Part shown: positions 1 to 7,901 of the stretch, piece by piece | How positions within the stretch are numbered: the stretch's first letter is position 1 | Layout: the number at the start of each line of letters is the position of its first letter | Assembly (NCBI RefSeq): GCF_004346095.1 | Contig: NZ_SLZV01000031.1 | Coordinates: 1-32,420 of the forward strand | Direction: 5' to 3' | Source of the DNA: Faecalimonas umbilicata | GTDB taxonomy: Bacteria > Bacillota > Clostridia > Lachnospirales > Lachnospiraceae | DNA length: 32,420 nucleotides | Translations under genes and position numbers: made by a program | The notes under the pieces: model-generated | Seen by the model: only the letters and a program-made list of their open reading frames with translations | The model's database searches: none | Told to the model about the DNA's origin: nothing

Positions 1-122
1 TTTAGGTTGACATTTCTGTCTGTTCTGAAATTTTCTCATTTGTTCGAAATTTTCAGGGTTGTGTTGTCTATTGTTTAATTATCAATGTTCTGTTTGCTTT
101 GCTCTCTTGCGACAGCTATATT

Positions 123-151
123 AGATTATCACATCTTTTTATCTTTGTCAA
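123..151 (-). promoter_or_regulatory. Strong sigma-A promoter P2, pointing out of the left edge
   Basis: On the minus strand TTGACA (146-151) is followed after a 17-bp spacer by TAATCT (123-128). The DNA just upstream (about 152-190) is a run of A-rich tracts, like an UP element. It lies about 120 bp downstream of a second promoter in the same direction. Tandem strong promoters with an A-rich upstream and a long non-coding leader are the usual arrangement ahead of rRNA operons in Firmicutes. The transcribed gene is outside the window, so that target is inference. Confidence 0.7.
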
Positions 152-269
152 CAACTTTTTTCATCTTTTTTCAAATCTTTTCTTTTGTACTTTCGTAACT
201 TTCTCTGATTCGGTATTTTTCGACGTTTTCCGTTGTTTCTCATCTGTCTGCTCTCTCGAGCGCTCAGTT

Positions 270-299
270 ATCATACCATTCTTCGACACGAATTGTCAA
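270..299 (-). promoter_or_regulatory. Strong sigma-A promoter P1, tandem with P2
   Basis: On the minus strand TTGACA (294-299) and TATGAT (270-275) are separated by 18 bp. It points left, in series with the promoter at 123-151. No open frame with a ribosome binding site follows on the minus strand down to position 1, so the product is probably a stable RNA beyond the edge. Confidence 0.65.
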
Positions 300-519
300 T
301 AGTTTTTTTATTTTTTATTTTATTTGTACAATTCATACAATTTCCGCCCCTGCTTTCGTCGGTTCTCCGTGATTTTCTATCGAAACCATTGCAAAACCTT
401 TCTCGATAGGCTATTTTTTACTTTTTCGTAAACTTTCCACATTCTCCTCGTTTTTTCTTTTCTTTGAGAACAAAAAACTTTTCACTACAGTGGTATTTGT
501 GGAAATCTTTTTTCAAAAC
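300..519. other. Intergenic stretch, nothing recognised
   Basis: T-rich on the plus strand, with no open frame carrying a ribosome binding site on either strand and no convincing hairpin. It separates the leftward promoters from the possible plus-strand transcript beginning near 530. Confidence 0.5.
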
Positions 520-521
520 TA

Positions 522-710
522 TGCTATAATATATTATAGAAGTTGACAGGTACGTTTCATGTGTGGCAAGAAATATGCCCTTCTTCAGAGTTATCTTCTC
601 TGAGTAAAAAATGGATTCTGTTCATTCACACAAATCTCGGTACATAAAACAGCCATTTTCCTCTATGATTGTAAGGGGATCAGGATTGTATCTCGGGTTC
701 CTGATCCTCT
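522..710 (+). ncRNA. Possible small RNA with extended -10 promoter and terminal hairpin
   Basis: An extended -10 box (TGCTATAAT, 522-530) points to the plus strand. No coding frame with a ribosome binding site follows. The would-be transcript contains a 6-bp hairpin (585-590 with 598-603) and ends at a 12-bp stem (674-685 with 699-710, one G-U pair, 13-nt loop), followed on the plus strand by a pyrimidine-rich stretch and TTTTAATTTTT. The same hairpin may instead serve the convergent SfsA-MutY gene, although no T-run follows on that strand. No known RNA family was recognised and no clear -35 box is present. Confidence 0.25.
674..710. terminator. Hairpin between convergent transcripts
   Basis: Arms 674-685 and 699-710 pair over 12 positions around GGATCAGGA/TCCTGATCC. 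It sits 70 bp past the stop of the SfsA-MutY gene. Neither side has a clean T-run directly after the stem, so termination strength is uncertain. Confidence 0.45.
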
Positions 711-781
711 TCACACATCTTCTTTTAATTTTTCTGTATATGAAAATACCAACATTAAAAAAGCACAAAGCGCCAAACTAT

Positions 782-2566
782 CTATCCGACATCATTTGTC
801 TCGGGCATCATATTATATTTTCCTTGACCAAGAAGAATTTGAATATGATCTGTATATGCTTCAAAAGCAGCTGGAATCGGATAGTTTCGCTCAATCTCTT
901 CCGGATGTACGAACAGCATTTGTTCTGTACATTTTTTCTCCAATTCATCCACTCTTACTTTATATCCAATCATATTCCATTCCACATGACTAAAAATATG
1001 TTTTGCCGCCCCCAAAGCTTGAATCCGGATAGGTGCAAGCCCGATTTGTCTGCAAAACGCAAGCGCTTCTTCTTCGCTTAAATGTCCGTCTCTGCCTGGA
1101 AGTTCGTACAGACCTGCCAACAGCCCTTTTGCAGGGCGCTTCCGAATTGCAATTTTCTCTCCATCTTGAAAAATGAAAATCGTTCTTTTCTCAATTCTCC
1201 TGGCTTTCGCTTTTGTTTTCACCGGAAGTTCCATCACCTTGCCAAGCTTTCTTGCCCTGCACAAATGCTTTACTGGACATTCCTCGCATTTTGCCATGCC
1301 ATTCGGCACACAGATAAGTGCACCAAGTTCAATCAAGCCCTGATTAAAATCACTTGCCGCCTCTTTCGGAATGACCCCCTCCAACATATACTCTATTTTT
1401 GTCTTTGTACTCTGTTTCATAATGTCATCTTCACTTGCCAAAATTCTCGATAACACACGCAATACATTTCCATCCACCGCCGGCTTTGGTATCCCATATG
1501 CGAACGATGCGATTGCCCCCGCCGTATAACTTCCGATTCCCGAAAGACTACGGATCTGATCATACTGCCTTGGGAACTCTCCCGAAAATTCATCCATAAT
1601 CTGTCGTGCGGCCTTCTGCATATTTCTGACCCGATTGTAATATCCTAATCCTTCCCACAGTTTCAGGAGTTTCTCCTCTTCTGCCACAGCAAGTTTTTCC
1701 ACCGTAGGCAGTTCTTTCATAAATCGTGCATAAAAGGGCCTCACCGCTTCCACTCTCGTCTGCTGAAGCATAATCTCAGACACCCATACCCGATAAGCAC
1801 TCGGATCTTCTCGCCACGGAAGTGCTCTCTTATGTTTCCGGAACCATTCTACAAGCGGATCCGCAAGCGCCTGAAGTTCTTTCGGCTCCAACAGAACCGG
1901 AACTTCCTTTCGGATCTTAATTTCATCTTTCTTTACTTCACAATCATACGCAACAATGTGTACGCCCTGTTCCCGCGCCTTTTGCAGCGCCTCCCCAAAC
2001 TCTGGGTGTGTCCTTGTATTTGGTGTAAAGTATTTGACATTCTTCATCTGAACCACAAAGAAAATATATGCTTCATATCCATCCCGAACCGCCTTGCACA
2101 GTTCTTCCACATGTTTTACTCCACGCTCTGTTGGCGCATCCGGAAATTTTACCACTCCATCTTCCTCGAGTGTCACGCCTTTTACCTCTATAAAAATTTT
2201 GCGTTCCCCTTCTTCTGCATATAGGTCAAATCTGGAGTTCCCATATGTCACTTCCTGTCTGAGCATCGTGGGATTCTCGCAAAGATTTCCCGCTTCTATC
2301 CACTCCTTTACAGCTTTATTTGGAATCTGCGAATCCATATTGATCAGGCGATTCCCTTTTTTCACACTGATCAGATCCCACTTTGTCTTCCGTTCGGGAT
2401 TGTCGCTCCTCTGTACATAAACGGTCGCCCCAGGAACAAGCAATTCCGCACACCTTCCTGTATTCTTCACATGCACGATTTCCTTCTTCCCCCGGATTTC
2501 AACCTCTGCAATGAAGCGATTCGGACGTTCCAAAAAATATCCCTTCTCTATTCTCTCATATTTCAT
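782..2566 (-). CDS. mutY: SfsA-MutY fusion: SfsA nuclease-like domain joined to adenine DNA glycosylase
   Basis: This 594-residue protein joins two normally separate proteins. Residues 1 to about 227 match SfsA (sugar fermentation stimulation / DNA-binding nuclease family), with the PD-(D/E)xK-like residues D114, E127 and K129. Residues from about 230 match MutY, which removes adenine opposite 8-oxoguanine. Its features are the LPWR segment (249-252), catalytic Glu264 in SEIMLQQT, the HhH region LSGIGSYTAG (341-350), Asp365 in PAVDGN, four iron-sulfur Cys (419, 427, 430, 436), and a C-terminal Nudix-like 8-oxoG reader with FSH at 525-527. The first Cys spacing is seven residues rather than the six of E. 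coli. All MutY catalytic residues are present, so the glycosylase half should be active. The start lies 3 nt after the ArsC-like stop, with GGAG inside that gene's end. No stop or frameshift separates the halves. Confidence 0.92.
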   Translation of the reverse strand: MKYERIEKGYFLERPNRFIAEVEIRGKKEIVHVKNTGRCAELLVPGATVYVQRSDNPERKTKWDLISVKKGNRLINMDSQIPNKAVKEWIEAGNLCENPTMLRQEVTYGNSRFDLYAEEGERKIFIEVKGVTLEEDGVVKFPDAPTERGVKHVEELCKAVRDGYEAYIFFVVQMKNVKYFTPNTRTHPEFGEALQKAREQGVHIVAYDCEVKKDEIKIRKEVPVLLEPKELQALADPLVEWFRKHKRALPWREDPSAYRVWVSEIMLQQTRVEAVRPFYARFMKELPTVEKLAVAEEEKLLKLWEGLGYYNRVRNMQKAARQIMDEFSGEFPRQYDQIRSLSGIGSYTAGAIASFAYGIPKPAVDGNVLRVLSRILASEDDIMKQSTKTKIEYMLEGVIPKEAASDFNQGLIELGALICVPNGMAKCEECPVKHLCRARKLGKVMELPVKTKAKARRIEKRTIFIFQDGEKIAIRKRPAKGLLAGLYELPGRDGHLSEEEALAFCRQIGLAPIRIQALGAAKHIFSHVEWNMIGYKVRVDELEKKCTEQMLFVHPEEIERNYPIPAAFEAYTDHIQILLGQGKYNMMPETNDVG

Positions 2567-2569
2567 TTT

Positions 2570-2935
2570 CTACTCCGCCAGTGCACAAGCTTTCGCCCAC
2601 TCATTCTCCTTAAATCCTGGAATTGCAAAATCTTCCCCTAGAAGAAGCGGTCTCTTCACAAGCATGCCGTCTGTTGCCAAAAGCTGATACTGCTCCTCTT
2701 CCGTCATCGTCGGAAGCTTATCTTTCAACTCCAGTTCCCGATATTTCATTCCACTTGTATTAAAAAAGCGCTTTAGTGGAAGTCCACTTTTTCTGTGCCA
2801 TTCCCGCAGTTCCTCCTCTGTCGGATTGTTTTCAACAATATGTCTCTCCTCGAATGCAATCCCCTGCTCCTCCAGCCATTTTTTTGCTTTCTTGCAAGTA
2901 GAACACTTTGGATACTCTAACAATAAAATACTCAT
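2570..2935 (-). CDS. ArsC/Spx-family thioredoxin-fold protein
   Basis: The 121-residue product has the length and fold signature of the ArsC/Spx/YffB family. An N-terminal strand leads into PKCSTCKKA with Cys11 and Cys14, a HIVENNPTEEEL segment follows, and then VKRPLLL, which carries the conserved Arg-Pro. Members are either glutaredoxin-coupled reductases or, in Firmicutes, Spx-type RNA polymerase partners that sense disulfide stress. The CxxC is compatible with both, so the substrate or partner cannot be fixed. It lies between the zinc-ribbon protein and SfsA-MutY with gaps of 18 and 3 nt, hence probably one transcript. A ribosome binding site (AGGAG) sits 10 nt before the ATG. Confidence 0.85.
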   Translation of the reverse strand: MSILLLEYPKCSTCKKAKKWLEEQGIAFEERHIVENNPTEEELREWHRKSGLPLKRFFNTSGMKYRELELKDKLPTMTEEEQYQLLATDGMLVKRPLLLGEDFAIPGFKENEWAKACALAE

Positions 2936-2953
2936 GTATATAATCTCCTGCTT

Positions 2954-3349
2954 TTAACTTTTTTTGATAAATTCTGTGTGACACTTCGGGCAGGTAATGC
3001 AAATCTTGCCTTTTCCTTTCGGCACCCGGATTTTCTGCTTACAAGACGGACACTTGTAAATATGATGTGTCTTCCTCTGCTCGAAGTACTCTTTTTCCCG
3101 CTTCAGAAATGTAGTTGCCTTTCCTTTCAGTTCTAAAAATTTTTGATTTTCCTCAGCCCTCTTCTGATAATTTCTGGAAAACATCCGGAAATAACAGAGA
3201 AGGACAAGCAGACATGCGAGTGTATTTAAAAAGTTATTTCGAAATCCCATCGCAAAAACCAACAGTACTACTGCGGTTCCAAGCATGAACTTGCTCAACG
3301 AATCTACCCCGTAGCGACCTATCATAAACTTCCTGAACTTCTCTTTCAT
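2954..3349 (-). CDS. Small membrane protein with C-terminal zinc ribbon
   Basis: A 131-residue protein of unknown role. Two hydrophobic segments (about residues 22-36 and 40-56) suggest a membrane hairpin. A basic, charged linker follows, then a zinc ribbon with CPSC (100-103) and CPKC (120-123) near the C-terminus, which would face the cytoplasm. An upstream in-frame start at 3397 would add 16 basic residues but has no ribosome binding site. The ATG at 3349 is preceded by AGGGG at 9 nt and is preferred. It heads the likely three-gene operon with the ArsC-like and SfsA-MutY genes. No function can be named from sequence alone. Confidence 0.75.
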   Translation of the reverse strand: MKEKFRKFMIGRYGVDSLSKFMLGTAVVLLVFAMGFRNNFLNTLACLLVLLCYFRMFSRNYQKRAEENQKFLELKGKATTFLKREKEYFEQRKTHHIYKCPSCKQKIRVPKGKGKICITCPKCHTEFIKKS

Positions 3350-3522
3350 CTTCCTTCGCCCCTTTGCCTTGTTCTTCCTACATCTTCGCTGAAACATTCA
3401 AAAAAGTCAATCCATTTTATTGAATCTTTATAATCTACATACACTTTTAATAGCCGCCTAAAACCTAGAAAATTCTGTCCTGAAATCATCTGCTCTGATC
3501 ACAAAAATTTTCTATCATATAA

Positions 3523-3580
3523 TAAAAAACAGGAAAAACTATCTTTTAAGCGTTCTCTACTCTTCTGACAATTTTTCCTG
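3523..3580 (-). terminator. Rho-independent terminator of the amino acid ABC operon
   Basis: On the minus strand CAGGAAAAA (3572-3580) pairs perfectly with TTTTTCCTG (3530-3538) across a loop of about 33 nt, followed by a T-run at 3523-3529. It lies 30 bp past the stop of the ATPase gene. Confidence 0.7.
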
Positions 3581-3610
3581 CTTCTCTATTTTCTTCACTT
3601 TTCAACTGTT

Positions 3611-4333
3611 TTATAACACTTTTGATAAAAATTCCTTTAATCTCGGATGCTGTGGATTCTCAAAAAATTCCTGCGGTGTGTTGCTCTCTTTGACTTGTCC
3701 TTCATCGATGAACAGAACTCTTGTCGCCACCTCTCTTGCAAATCCCATCTCATGTGTGACAACAACCATTGTCATTCCATCGTCTGCAAGCTCTTTCATC
3801 AATCCAAGTACTTCACCTACCATCTCCGGATCCAGCGCCGATGTCGGCTCATCAAATAACATCACATCCGGATTCATTGCCAATGCCCGCGCGATTGCAA
3901 TACGCTGTTTTTGTCCTCCCGACAGCTGTTTTGGATATGCTGCTGCTTTATCCGGAAGTCCAACACGTTCTAACAGTTCCTCTGCTTTCTTTGATGCCTC
4001 CTGCTTTGACAGCACCCCAAGTTTGACCGGGGCAAGCATAATATTTTCCTTGATCGTCAAATGAGGGAATAAATTAAACTGTTGGAATACCATCCCCATT
4101 TTCTGTCTTAATTTATTAATGTCACAATTTTTGCTTGTAATATTGTTTCCCTCAAACCACACTTCCCCGCTTGTCGGTACTTCTAAAAGATTCAGGCAGC
4201 GGAGGAATGTAGACTTTCCAGAACCGGAAGGTCCCACTACTACTACTTTTTCACCTTTTTCAATATGTTCATCAATTCCTCTGAGCACTTCATGTCCATG
4301 AAATGATTTTTTTAAATTCTTAGTTATGATCAC
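3611..4333 (-). CDS. Polar amino acid ABC transporter, ATP-binding subunit
   Basis: GlnQ/HisP-type ATPase of about 240 residues that powers amino acid uptake at the inner face of the membrane. It has Walker [10 protein letters not shown] (34-42 counted from the GTG), Q-loop [10 protein letters not shown], signature LSGGQKQR, Walker [11 protein letters not shown] and the switch His in THEM. The open frame extends to a TTG at 4354. The GTG at 4333 gives the usual N-terminus ([11 protein letters not shown]) and has AAAGGAG 11 nt upstream, so it is preferred. It overlaps the permease stop by 14 nt, consistent with translational coupling. It is the last gene of the binding protein-permease-ATPase operon and is followed by a terminator. 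The amino acid specificity is not deducible here. Confidence 0.9.
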   Translation of the reverse strand: MIITKNLKKSFHGHEVLRGIDEHIEKGEKVVVVGPSGSGKSTFLRCLNLLEVPTSGEVWFEGNNITSKNCDINKLRQKMGMVFQQFNLFPHLTIKENIMLAPVKLGVLSKQEASKKAEELLERVGLPDKAAAYPKQLSGGQKQRIAIARALAMNPDVMLFDEPTSALDPEMVGEVLGLMKELADDGMTMVVVTHEMGFAREVATRVLFIDEGQVKESNTPQEFFENPQHPRLKEFLSKVL

Positions 4334-5039
4334 CTTGCGCCATTCTCCTTTCAAATAGATTTAAAAGTTTTGTCAATCCTAATACAATGACAAGATAACA
4401 TACTGCTGCTACATAAAGCGGCGGAAGAATATCGTACGTTGCAGAACCGATATACTGTGCTGCTTTCGTCAGATCTGTCACAGCGATCACACCTGCCACA
4501 GATGTCTCTTTGATCAACACGATAAATTCATTTCCAAGCGCCGGAAGAATATTTTTGATCGCCTGTGGAATGATGATTTCCTTCATGGTCTGAAGATAAT
4601 TCAGTCCAAGAGAACGTCCGGCTTCCATCTGTCCTTTATCGATCGACTCGATTCCCGCACGGATGATCTCTGCTACATAAGCACCGGAATTAATTCCGAA
4701 GCAGACCGCTCCAACCAAAAGTGCATTGGTATCCCGAGACGTAAATATAAGATTATAAATGATCAACAGCTGTACCATAACCGGTGTGCCTCGAATGATC
4801 GTAATGTAAATATTACATATCTTATTAAAGATCCAAAGCTCTTTTCTCTGTACAGCGCTTACTTTTACTACTGCCACTAAAAGTCCGATCGCAATTCCGA
4901 TCAGAATCGCAAAGATGGAGATTAATATTGTAATCTTTAATCCATCCAAATATGCCAGATATCTCTGGTCTTTGATTACCGCTTTATAAAAAGCATCCGA
5001 GAAATTTTGAAAAAATCCCGTCATCATAATTCCTTTCAT
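4320..5039 (-). CDS. Polar amino acid ABC transporter, permease subunit
   Basis: HisM/GlnP-type permease of about 239 residues. The N-terminal region is amphipathic and is followed by several membrane helices. The cytoplasmic EAA loop is clear ([20 protein letters not shown]), and it is the site that docks on the ATPase. A longer frame starts at 5057, but the ATG at 5039 has AAGGAG 7 nt upstream. Another in-frame ATG pair close downstream has a weaker site. The gene lies between the lipoprotein gene and the ATPase gene. A long inverted repeat sits between it and the binding-protein gene. Confidence 0.88.
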   Translation of the reverse strand: MKGIMMTGFFQNFSDAFYKAVIKDQRYLAYLDGLKITILISIFAILIGIAIGLLVAVVKVSAVQRKELWIFNKICNIYITIIRGTPVMVQLLIIYNLIFTSRDTNALLVGAVCFGINSGAYVAEIIRAGIESIDKGQMEAGRSLGLNYLQTMKEIIIPQAIKNILPALGNEFIVLIKETSVAGVIAVTDLTKAAQYIGSATYDILPPLYVAAVCYLVIVLGLTKLLNLFERRMAQGDHN

Positions 5040-5065
5040 TTGTTTTCTCCTTTTCATTGACCCTC

Positions 5066-5154
5066 AAAGGGGCTGCCGCAAAATCCAGTCTCCCCTTCCT
5101 GTCCCTATTCAGCTTGAACACGCTGGGAAATCCGCTTTTTGCAGCAGCCTCTTT
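5066..5154. repeat. MITE-like element with 18-bp terminal inverted repeats
   Basis: Arms 5066-5083 and 5137-5154 pair at 16 of 18 positions, and the two exceptions are G-U compatible in RNA. The core is GGGGCTGCCGCAAAA against its near complement. About 53 bp of non-coding sequence separates them. The ends resemble the GGCTGnnGCAAAA type of insertion sequence terminal repeat known from Firmicutes (recalled, not checked). In the operon it lies between the binding-protein gene and the permease gene, where the mRNA stem could also dampen or protect transcripts. Confidence 0.45.
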
Positions 5155-5195
5155 TTTAGTTTTCTCTGTCTTACTGTCGTTGTCTTCTGAACTGC

Positions 5196-5975
5196 TTATT
5201 CACTCTGTACGTGATTTGCTGTGAATTCTTCAATTTTTCCTTCTTCCACCAGCTTATCGATCACTTTGTTGATCTCATCTAACAGTTCTTTGTTTCCTTT
5301 TTTTACGGCGATTGCATACTTATCTTCAAATAAAGTTCCATCTAATGTTGTCAGTGTATCATTTGCCGCTACCAACTCTTCCGCCGGATATTGATCCATT
5401 ACGATACAGTCAATCTTGCCATTCTTTAAGTCTTCTGCCGCCTGCGCAAATTTTGTGTAACGCTTCACTTCTTTTGGATTACAGTTATCTTTGTTGGATA
5501 CCCAGATATCTGCAATATTTCCCTGTTGTACTGCGACAACTTTTCCATCTAAGTCAGAACCTGCCAGTTCTTCTCCTGCCGGAGTCACCGCCGGATTTTC
5601 TTTATTTACTACAATGACCTCTGTAGAATTTACATATTCATTAGAGAAATCCATCGCTTCCTCACGTTCCGGACTGATAGATACTCCTGCTGCCACAAAA
5701 TCTACTTTTCCACTCTGCACCGCTGCAAGTGCTCCGTCAAAATCCATATTCTTAATCTCCAGCTCTTTGCCCATCTCATCGGCGATCGCTTTTGCGATGT
5801 CCATATCGATTCCGACTACTTCGTTGCCTTTCATATATTCATATGGTGCAAATCCTGCTTCTGTTCCTACGATCAGTTTCTCTGATTTTGCCCCTTCTTC
5901 CTTTCCACCACATGCTGCCATGGAAATCATCATTGTCCCTGCTAATAAAATTCCTGCTACTTTCTTTATCTTCAT
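5196..5975 (-). CDS. Polar amino acid ABC transporter, substrate-binding lipoprotein
   Basis: Family 3 solute-binding protein of 259 residues, anchored outside the membrane. The signal peptide ends in a lipobox with Cys22 (SMAAC). The mature part begins with the family hallmark GTEAGFAPYEYM, followed by GIDMDIAKAIADEMG and the DFVAAGVSISPEREEAMDFS ligand-loop segment. The frame runs back to 6023, but the ATG at 5975 gives the correct signal peptide and has GGAGG 7 nt upstream. A good sigma-A promoter lies at 6024-6051. The ligand is a polar amino acid by family; which one is not clear. Confidence 0.9.
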   Translation of the reverse strand: MKIKKVAGILLAGTMMISMAACGGKEEGAKSEKLIVGTEAGFAPYEYMKGNEVVGIDMDIAKAIADEMGKELEIKNMDFDGALAAVQSGKVDFVAAGVSISPEREEAMDFSNEYVNSTEVIVVNKENPAVTPAGEELAGSDLDGKVVAVQQGNIADIWVSNKDNCNPKEVKRYTKFAQAAEDLKNGKIDCIVMDQYPAEELVAANDTLTTLDGTLFEDKYAIAVKKGNKELLDEINKVIDKLVEEGKIEEFTANHVQSE

Positions 5976-6023
5976 AACGCTTCCTCCACTTGTTTTTTGT
6001 ATGTTTATTCGTCTATATTGCAT

Positions 6024-6051
6024 ATTATACTATGTTTTTTATAAAAATCAA
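6024..6051 (-). promoter_or_regulatory. Sigma-A promoter of the amino acid ABC operon
   Basis: TTGATT (6046-6051), a 16-bp spacer and TATAAT (6024-6029) on the minus strand, about 50 bp ahead of the lipoprotein ATG. A small dyad (TGCATA-TTT-TATGCA, 6070-6084) lies just upstream at about -60 and overlaps the uppP stop. It resembles an ArgR-type half-site pair but with a 5-bp instead of 4-bp centre. Confidence 0.7.
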
Positions 6052-6077
6052 GTGGTTTTTGCAAATTTATGCATATT

Positions 6078-6896
6078 TTATGCAAATACTGTAAAATACA
6101 GTAGAACAAGAGCTCCAAGAATGATCCGATAATAGCCAAATACTTTGAAATCGTTCTTCTTAATATAACCCATCAAAAACTTAATCGCGATGACAGATAC
6201 CACAAATGCGACCAGACAGCCAACCAACAGCATCGCCGCTTCCATCGCAGTAAAGGAAAGACCAAATTTTAAAATCTTTACAAAACTTGCCCCGAACATT
6301 ACCGGGATCGCAAGGAAAAATGTAAATTCTGCTGCTACATATCGAGATGTCCCGAGCAAAAGTGCACCAACGATCGTTGCTCCCGACCGAGATGTACCTG
6401 GAATCAGCGAAAGTACCTGCCATCCACCGATAAGCAATGCTGTCTGATACGATAACTGCGACAGTTTTGTCACCTTCGGTGTCTTTCCTTTGTTCCAGTT
6501 TTCTACGACAATGAATAAGATTCCGTACAGAATCAACATCGCAGATATAATTTCAGGTTTATGCAGATGTGCTTCCATCCAGTCATCAAACAGAATTCCT
6601 ATCACCCCCGCCGGGATACATGCCACAATGACCTTCATCCAAAGCTGAATCGTCCACGCTTTCTGTTTCTGTGTTTTCTTCGGCGAAAATGGATTGAGCT
6701 TATGGAAATACAGTACAACAACTGCCATAATCGCACCAAGCTGGATCACGACATTAAACATCTCTTTGAATGCCGCACTCGCCTGAAGTTTAATGAATTC
6801 GTCTACGAGAATCAAATGCCCGGTACTACTGATCGGGAGCCACTCTGTGATTCCCTCCACAATACCAAGCAGGATTACTTTTAACATTTCTAACAT
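6078..6896 (-). CDS. uppP: Undecaprenyl-diphosphatase (UppP/BacA)
   Basis: Integral membrane phosphatase of 272 residues that regenerates undecaprenyl phosphate, the carrier lipid of cell wall synthesis; overexpression is linked to bacitracin resistance in the family. Both signature motifs are intact: [15 protein letters not shown] (14-28) with Glu14, Glu18 and His27, and PGTSRSG (166-172) with Arg170. The length fits the family, and about eight hydrophobic segments are visible. The start is well supported by AGGAGGAG directly upstream. The HAD gene ends 11 bp before it, so the two are probably cotranscribed. Confidence 0.95.
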   Translation of the reverse strand: MLEMLKVILLGIVEGITEWLPISSTGHLILVDEFIKLQASAAFKEMFNVVIQLGAIMAVVVLYFHKLNPFSPKKTQKQKAWTIQLWMKVIVACIPAGVIGILFDDWMEAHLHKPEIISAMLILYGILFIVVENWNKGKTPKVTKLSQLSYQTALLIGGWQVLSLIPGTSRSGATIVGALLLGTSRYVAAEFTFFLAIPVMFGASFVKILKFGLSFTAMEAAMLLVGCLVAFVVSVIAIKFLMGYIKKNDFKVFGYYRIILGALVLLYFTVFA

Positions 6897-6907
6897 TCTT
6901 TCTCCTC

Positions 6908-7741
6908 CTAATCTTTCTGAAGAATCTTCTCAATTATTTTTGCCACACCATCTTCCTCATTGGAATCTGTGACAAGATCTGCTGCTTCCTTGACCGCTTC
7001 CTGTGCATTTTCCATGGCCACTCCGCATCCCGCCTCCTGGATCATCGAAATATCATTCCAACCATCACCAAATACTATCATTTCTTCGCGGCGGATTCCG
7101 AGCAGCTCTGCCAGCTTTAACATCCCCTTTCCTTTGTCTACTCCCTCTGCATTTACTTCTATATTATTAGATAATGCTCTTGTAACTGTAACCTGTCCCA
7201 TCTGTTCCAGTTCCCGGAGTGCACACATCTTCTCGTTTTGGTCTGCGAAAATTGCATGCACCTTATCTACTCCTCCCGGCAATTGTCGTGCTGTCTCTCT
7301 GATATTCTTAACCACTTTCCTGGTCGAACGAACATATTCTGCCATCGCAGGTGATTCCATCATCTGATCTACTCTTTTCAGATCATGCTCACTGATATAG
7401 CCGACACCTTGGAAGTAAATCTCTTGTAATGTATCATATTTATCATAGATATCCAATATCTTTTCTGTAATTTCTTTTGGGACCGGCTTCTCGTACACTA
7501 TAGTCCCATCCTTTGCATCTACGATCCTTGCTCCATTTGAAGTCAGTGCATACCGTATTCCTTTCACTTCCATAATTTCCTTTGGAATTCCCGAAAACGG
7601 TCTGCCGGTCGCAGGAAGTACGATCATCCCTTGTGCAATCGCCTCCTCCAACGCCCTCTTGGTACGTGCTGTCAGTTTCTTTTCTCCCGTCAGGATTGTT
7701 CCATCCAGATCAAACCCTAATAATTTATATTCCATTTTCAT
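6908..7741 (-). CDS. Cof-type HAD-superfamily sugar-phosphate phosphatase
   Basis: Predicted cytosolic phosphatase of 277 residues of the Cof/YidA subfamily, acting on small phosphorylated metabolites. Motif I is DLDGT with Asp11 and Asp13. Motif II lies in the LTSNGA segment (67-71). The motif III Lys is in VDKGKGM (201-207), and motif IV is GDGWND (225-230). A large C2-type cap lies in the middle. The frame extends to 7798, but the ATG at 7741 removes a highly charged, non-conserved extension and has AAGGAAGG about 11 nt upstream. It is upstream of uppP in the same direction. The substrate is unknown. Confidence 0.88.
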   Translation of the reverse strand: MKMEYKLLGFDLDGTILTGEKKLTARTKRALEEAIAQGMIVLPATGRPFSGIPKEIMEVKGIRYALTSNGARIVDAKDGTIVYEKPVPKEITEKILDIYDKYDTLQEIYFQGVGYISEHDLKRVDQMMESPAMAEYVRSTRKVVKNIRETARQLPGGVDKVHAIFADQNEKMCALRELEQMGQVTVTRALSNNIEVNAEGVDKGKGMLKLAELLGIRREEMIVFGDGWNDISMIQEAGCGVAMENAQEAVKEAADLVTDSNEEDGVAKIIEKILQKD

Positions 7742-7820
7742 GATGTCTATCCCTTCCTTTTCTCGCTCTATTTCTTTGCTCCTTTTCTCATCTTTCAAGT
7801 TTTGTCTATTTTATCAAACA

Positions 7821-7849
7821 TTGAAAAAGAAATCAATTTATACTATAAT
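7821..7849 (+). promoter_or_regulatory. Sigma-A promoter of the SleB-like wall protein gene
   Basis: TTGAAA (7821-7826), a 17-bp spacer and TATAAT (7844-7849) on the plus strand, 52 bp before the ATG at 7902. The gene has an AAAGGA site in its leader. Confidence 0.75.
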
Positions 7850-7901
7850 GTAGGGCATTAAGCATACCGAATGCAACTTTTAAGAAAGGACTCCGAAACA
7901 C

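Noticed and set aside
419-436. Extra residue between the first two Cys of the MutY iron-sulfur site (residue numbers of the fusion protein)
   Set aside because: C-x7-C-x2-C-x5-C instead of C-x6 looks odd beside E. coli, but I recall the longer loop as common in clostridial MutY, so it is not reported as a defect.
611-1081. Open frame of 156 codons on the plus strand
   Set aside because: It lies largely antisense to the MutY part, has no ribosome binding site, and its composition is that of a shadow frame.
6070-6084. TGCATA-TTT-TATGCA as an ArgR operator
   Set aside because: The half-sites fit loosely but the centre is one base too long for the Gram-positive ArgR consensus; kept only as a note under the promoter.
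5491-6132. Open frame of 213 codons on the plus strand
   Set aside because: Antisense to the amino acid-binding lipoprotein, whose motifs and ribosome binding site are clear; the low-complexity Ser/Pro composition is a shadow.
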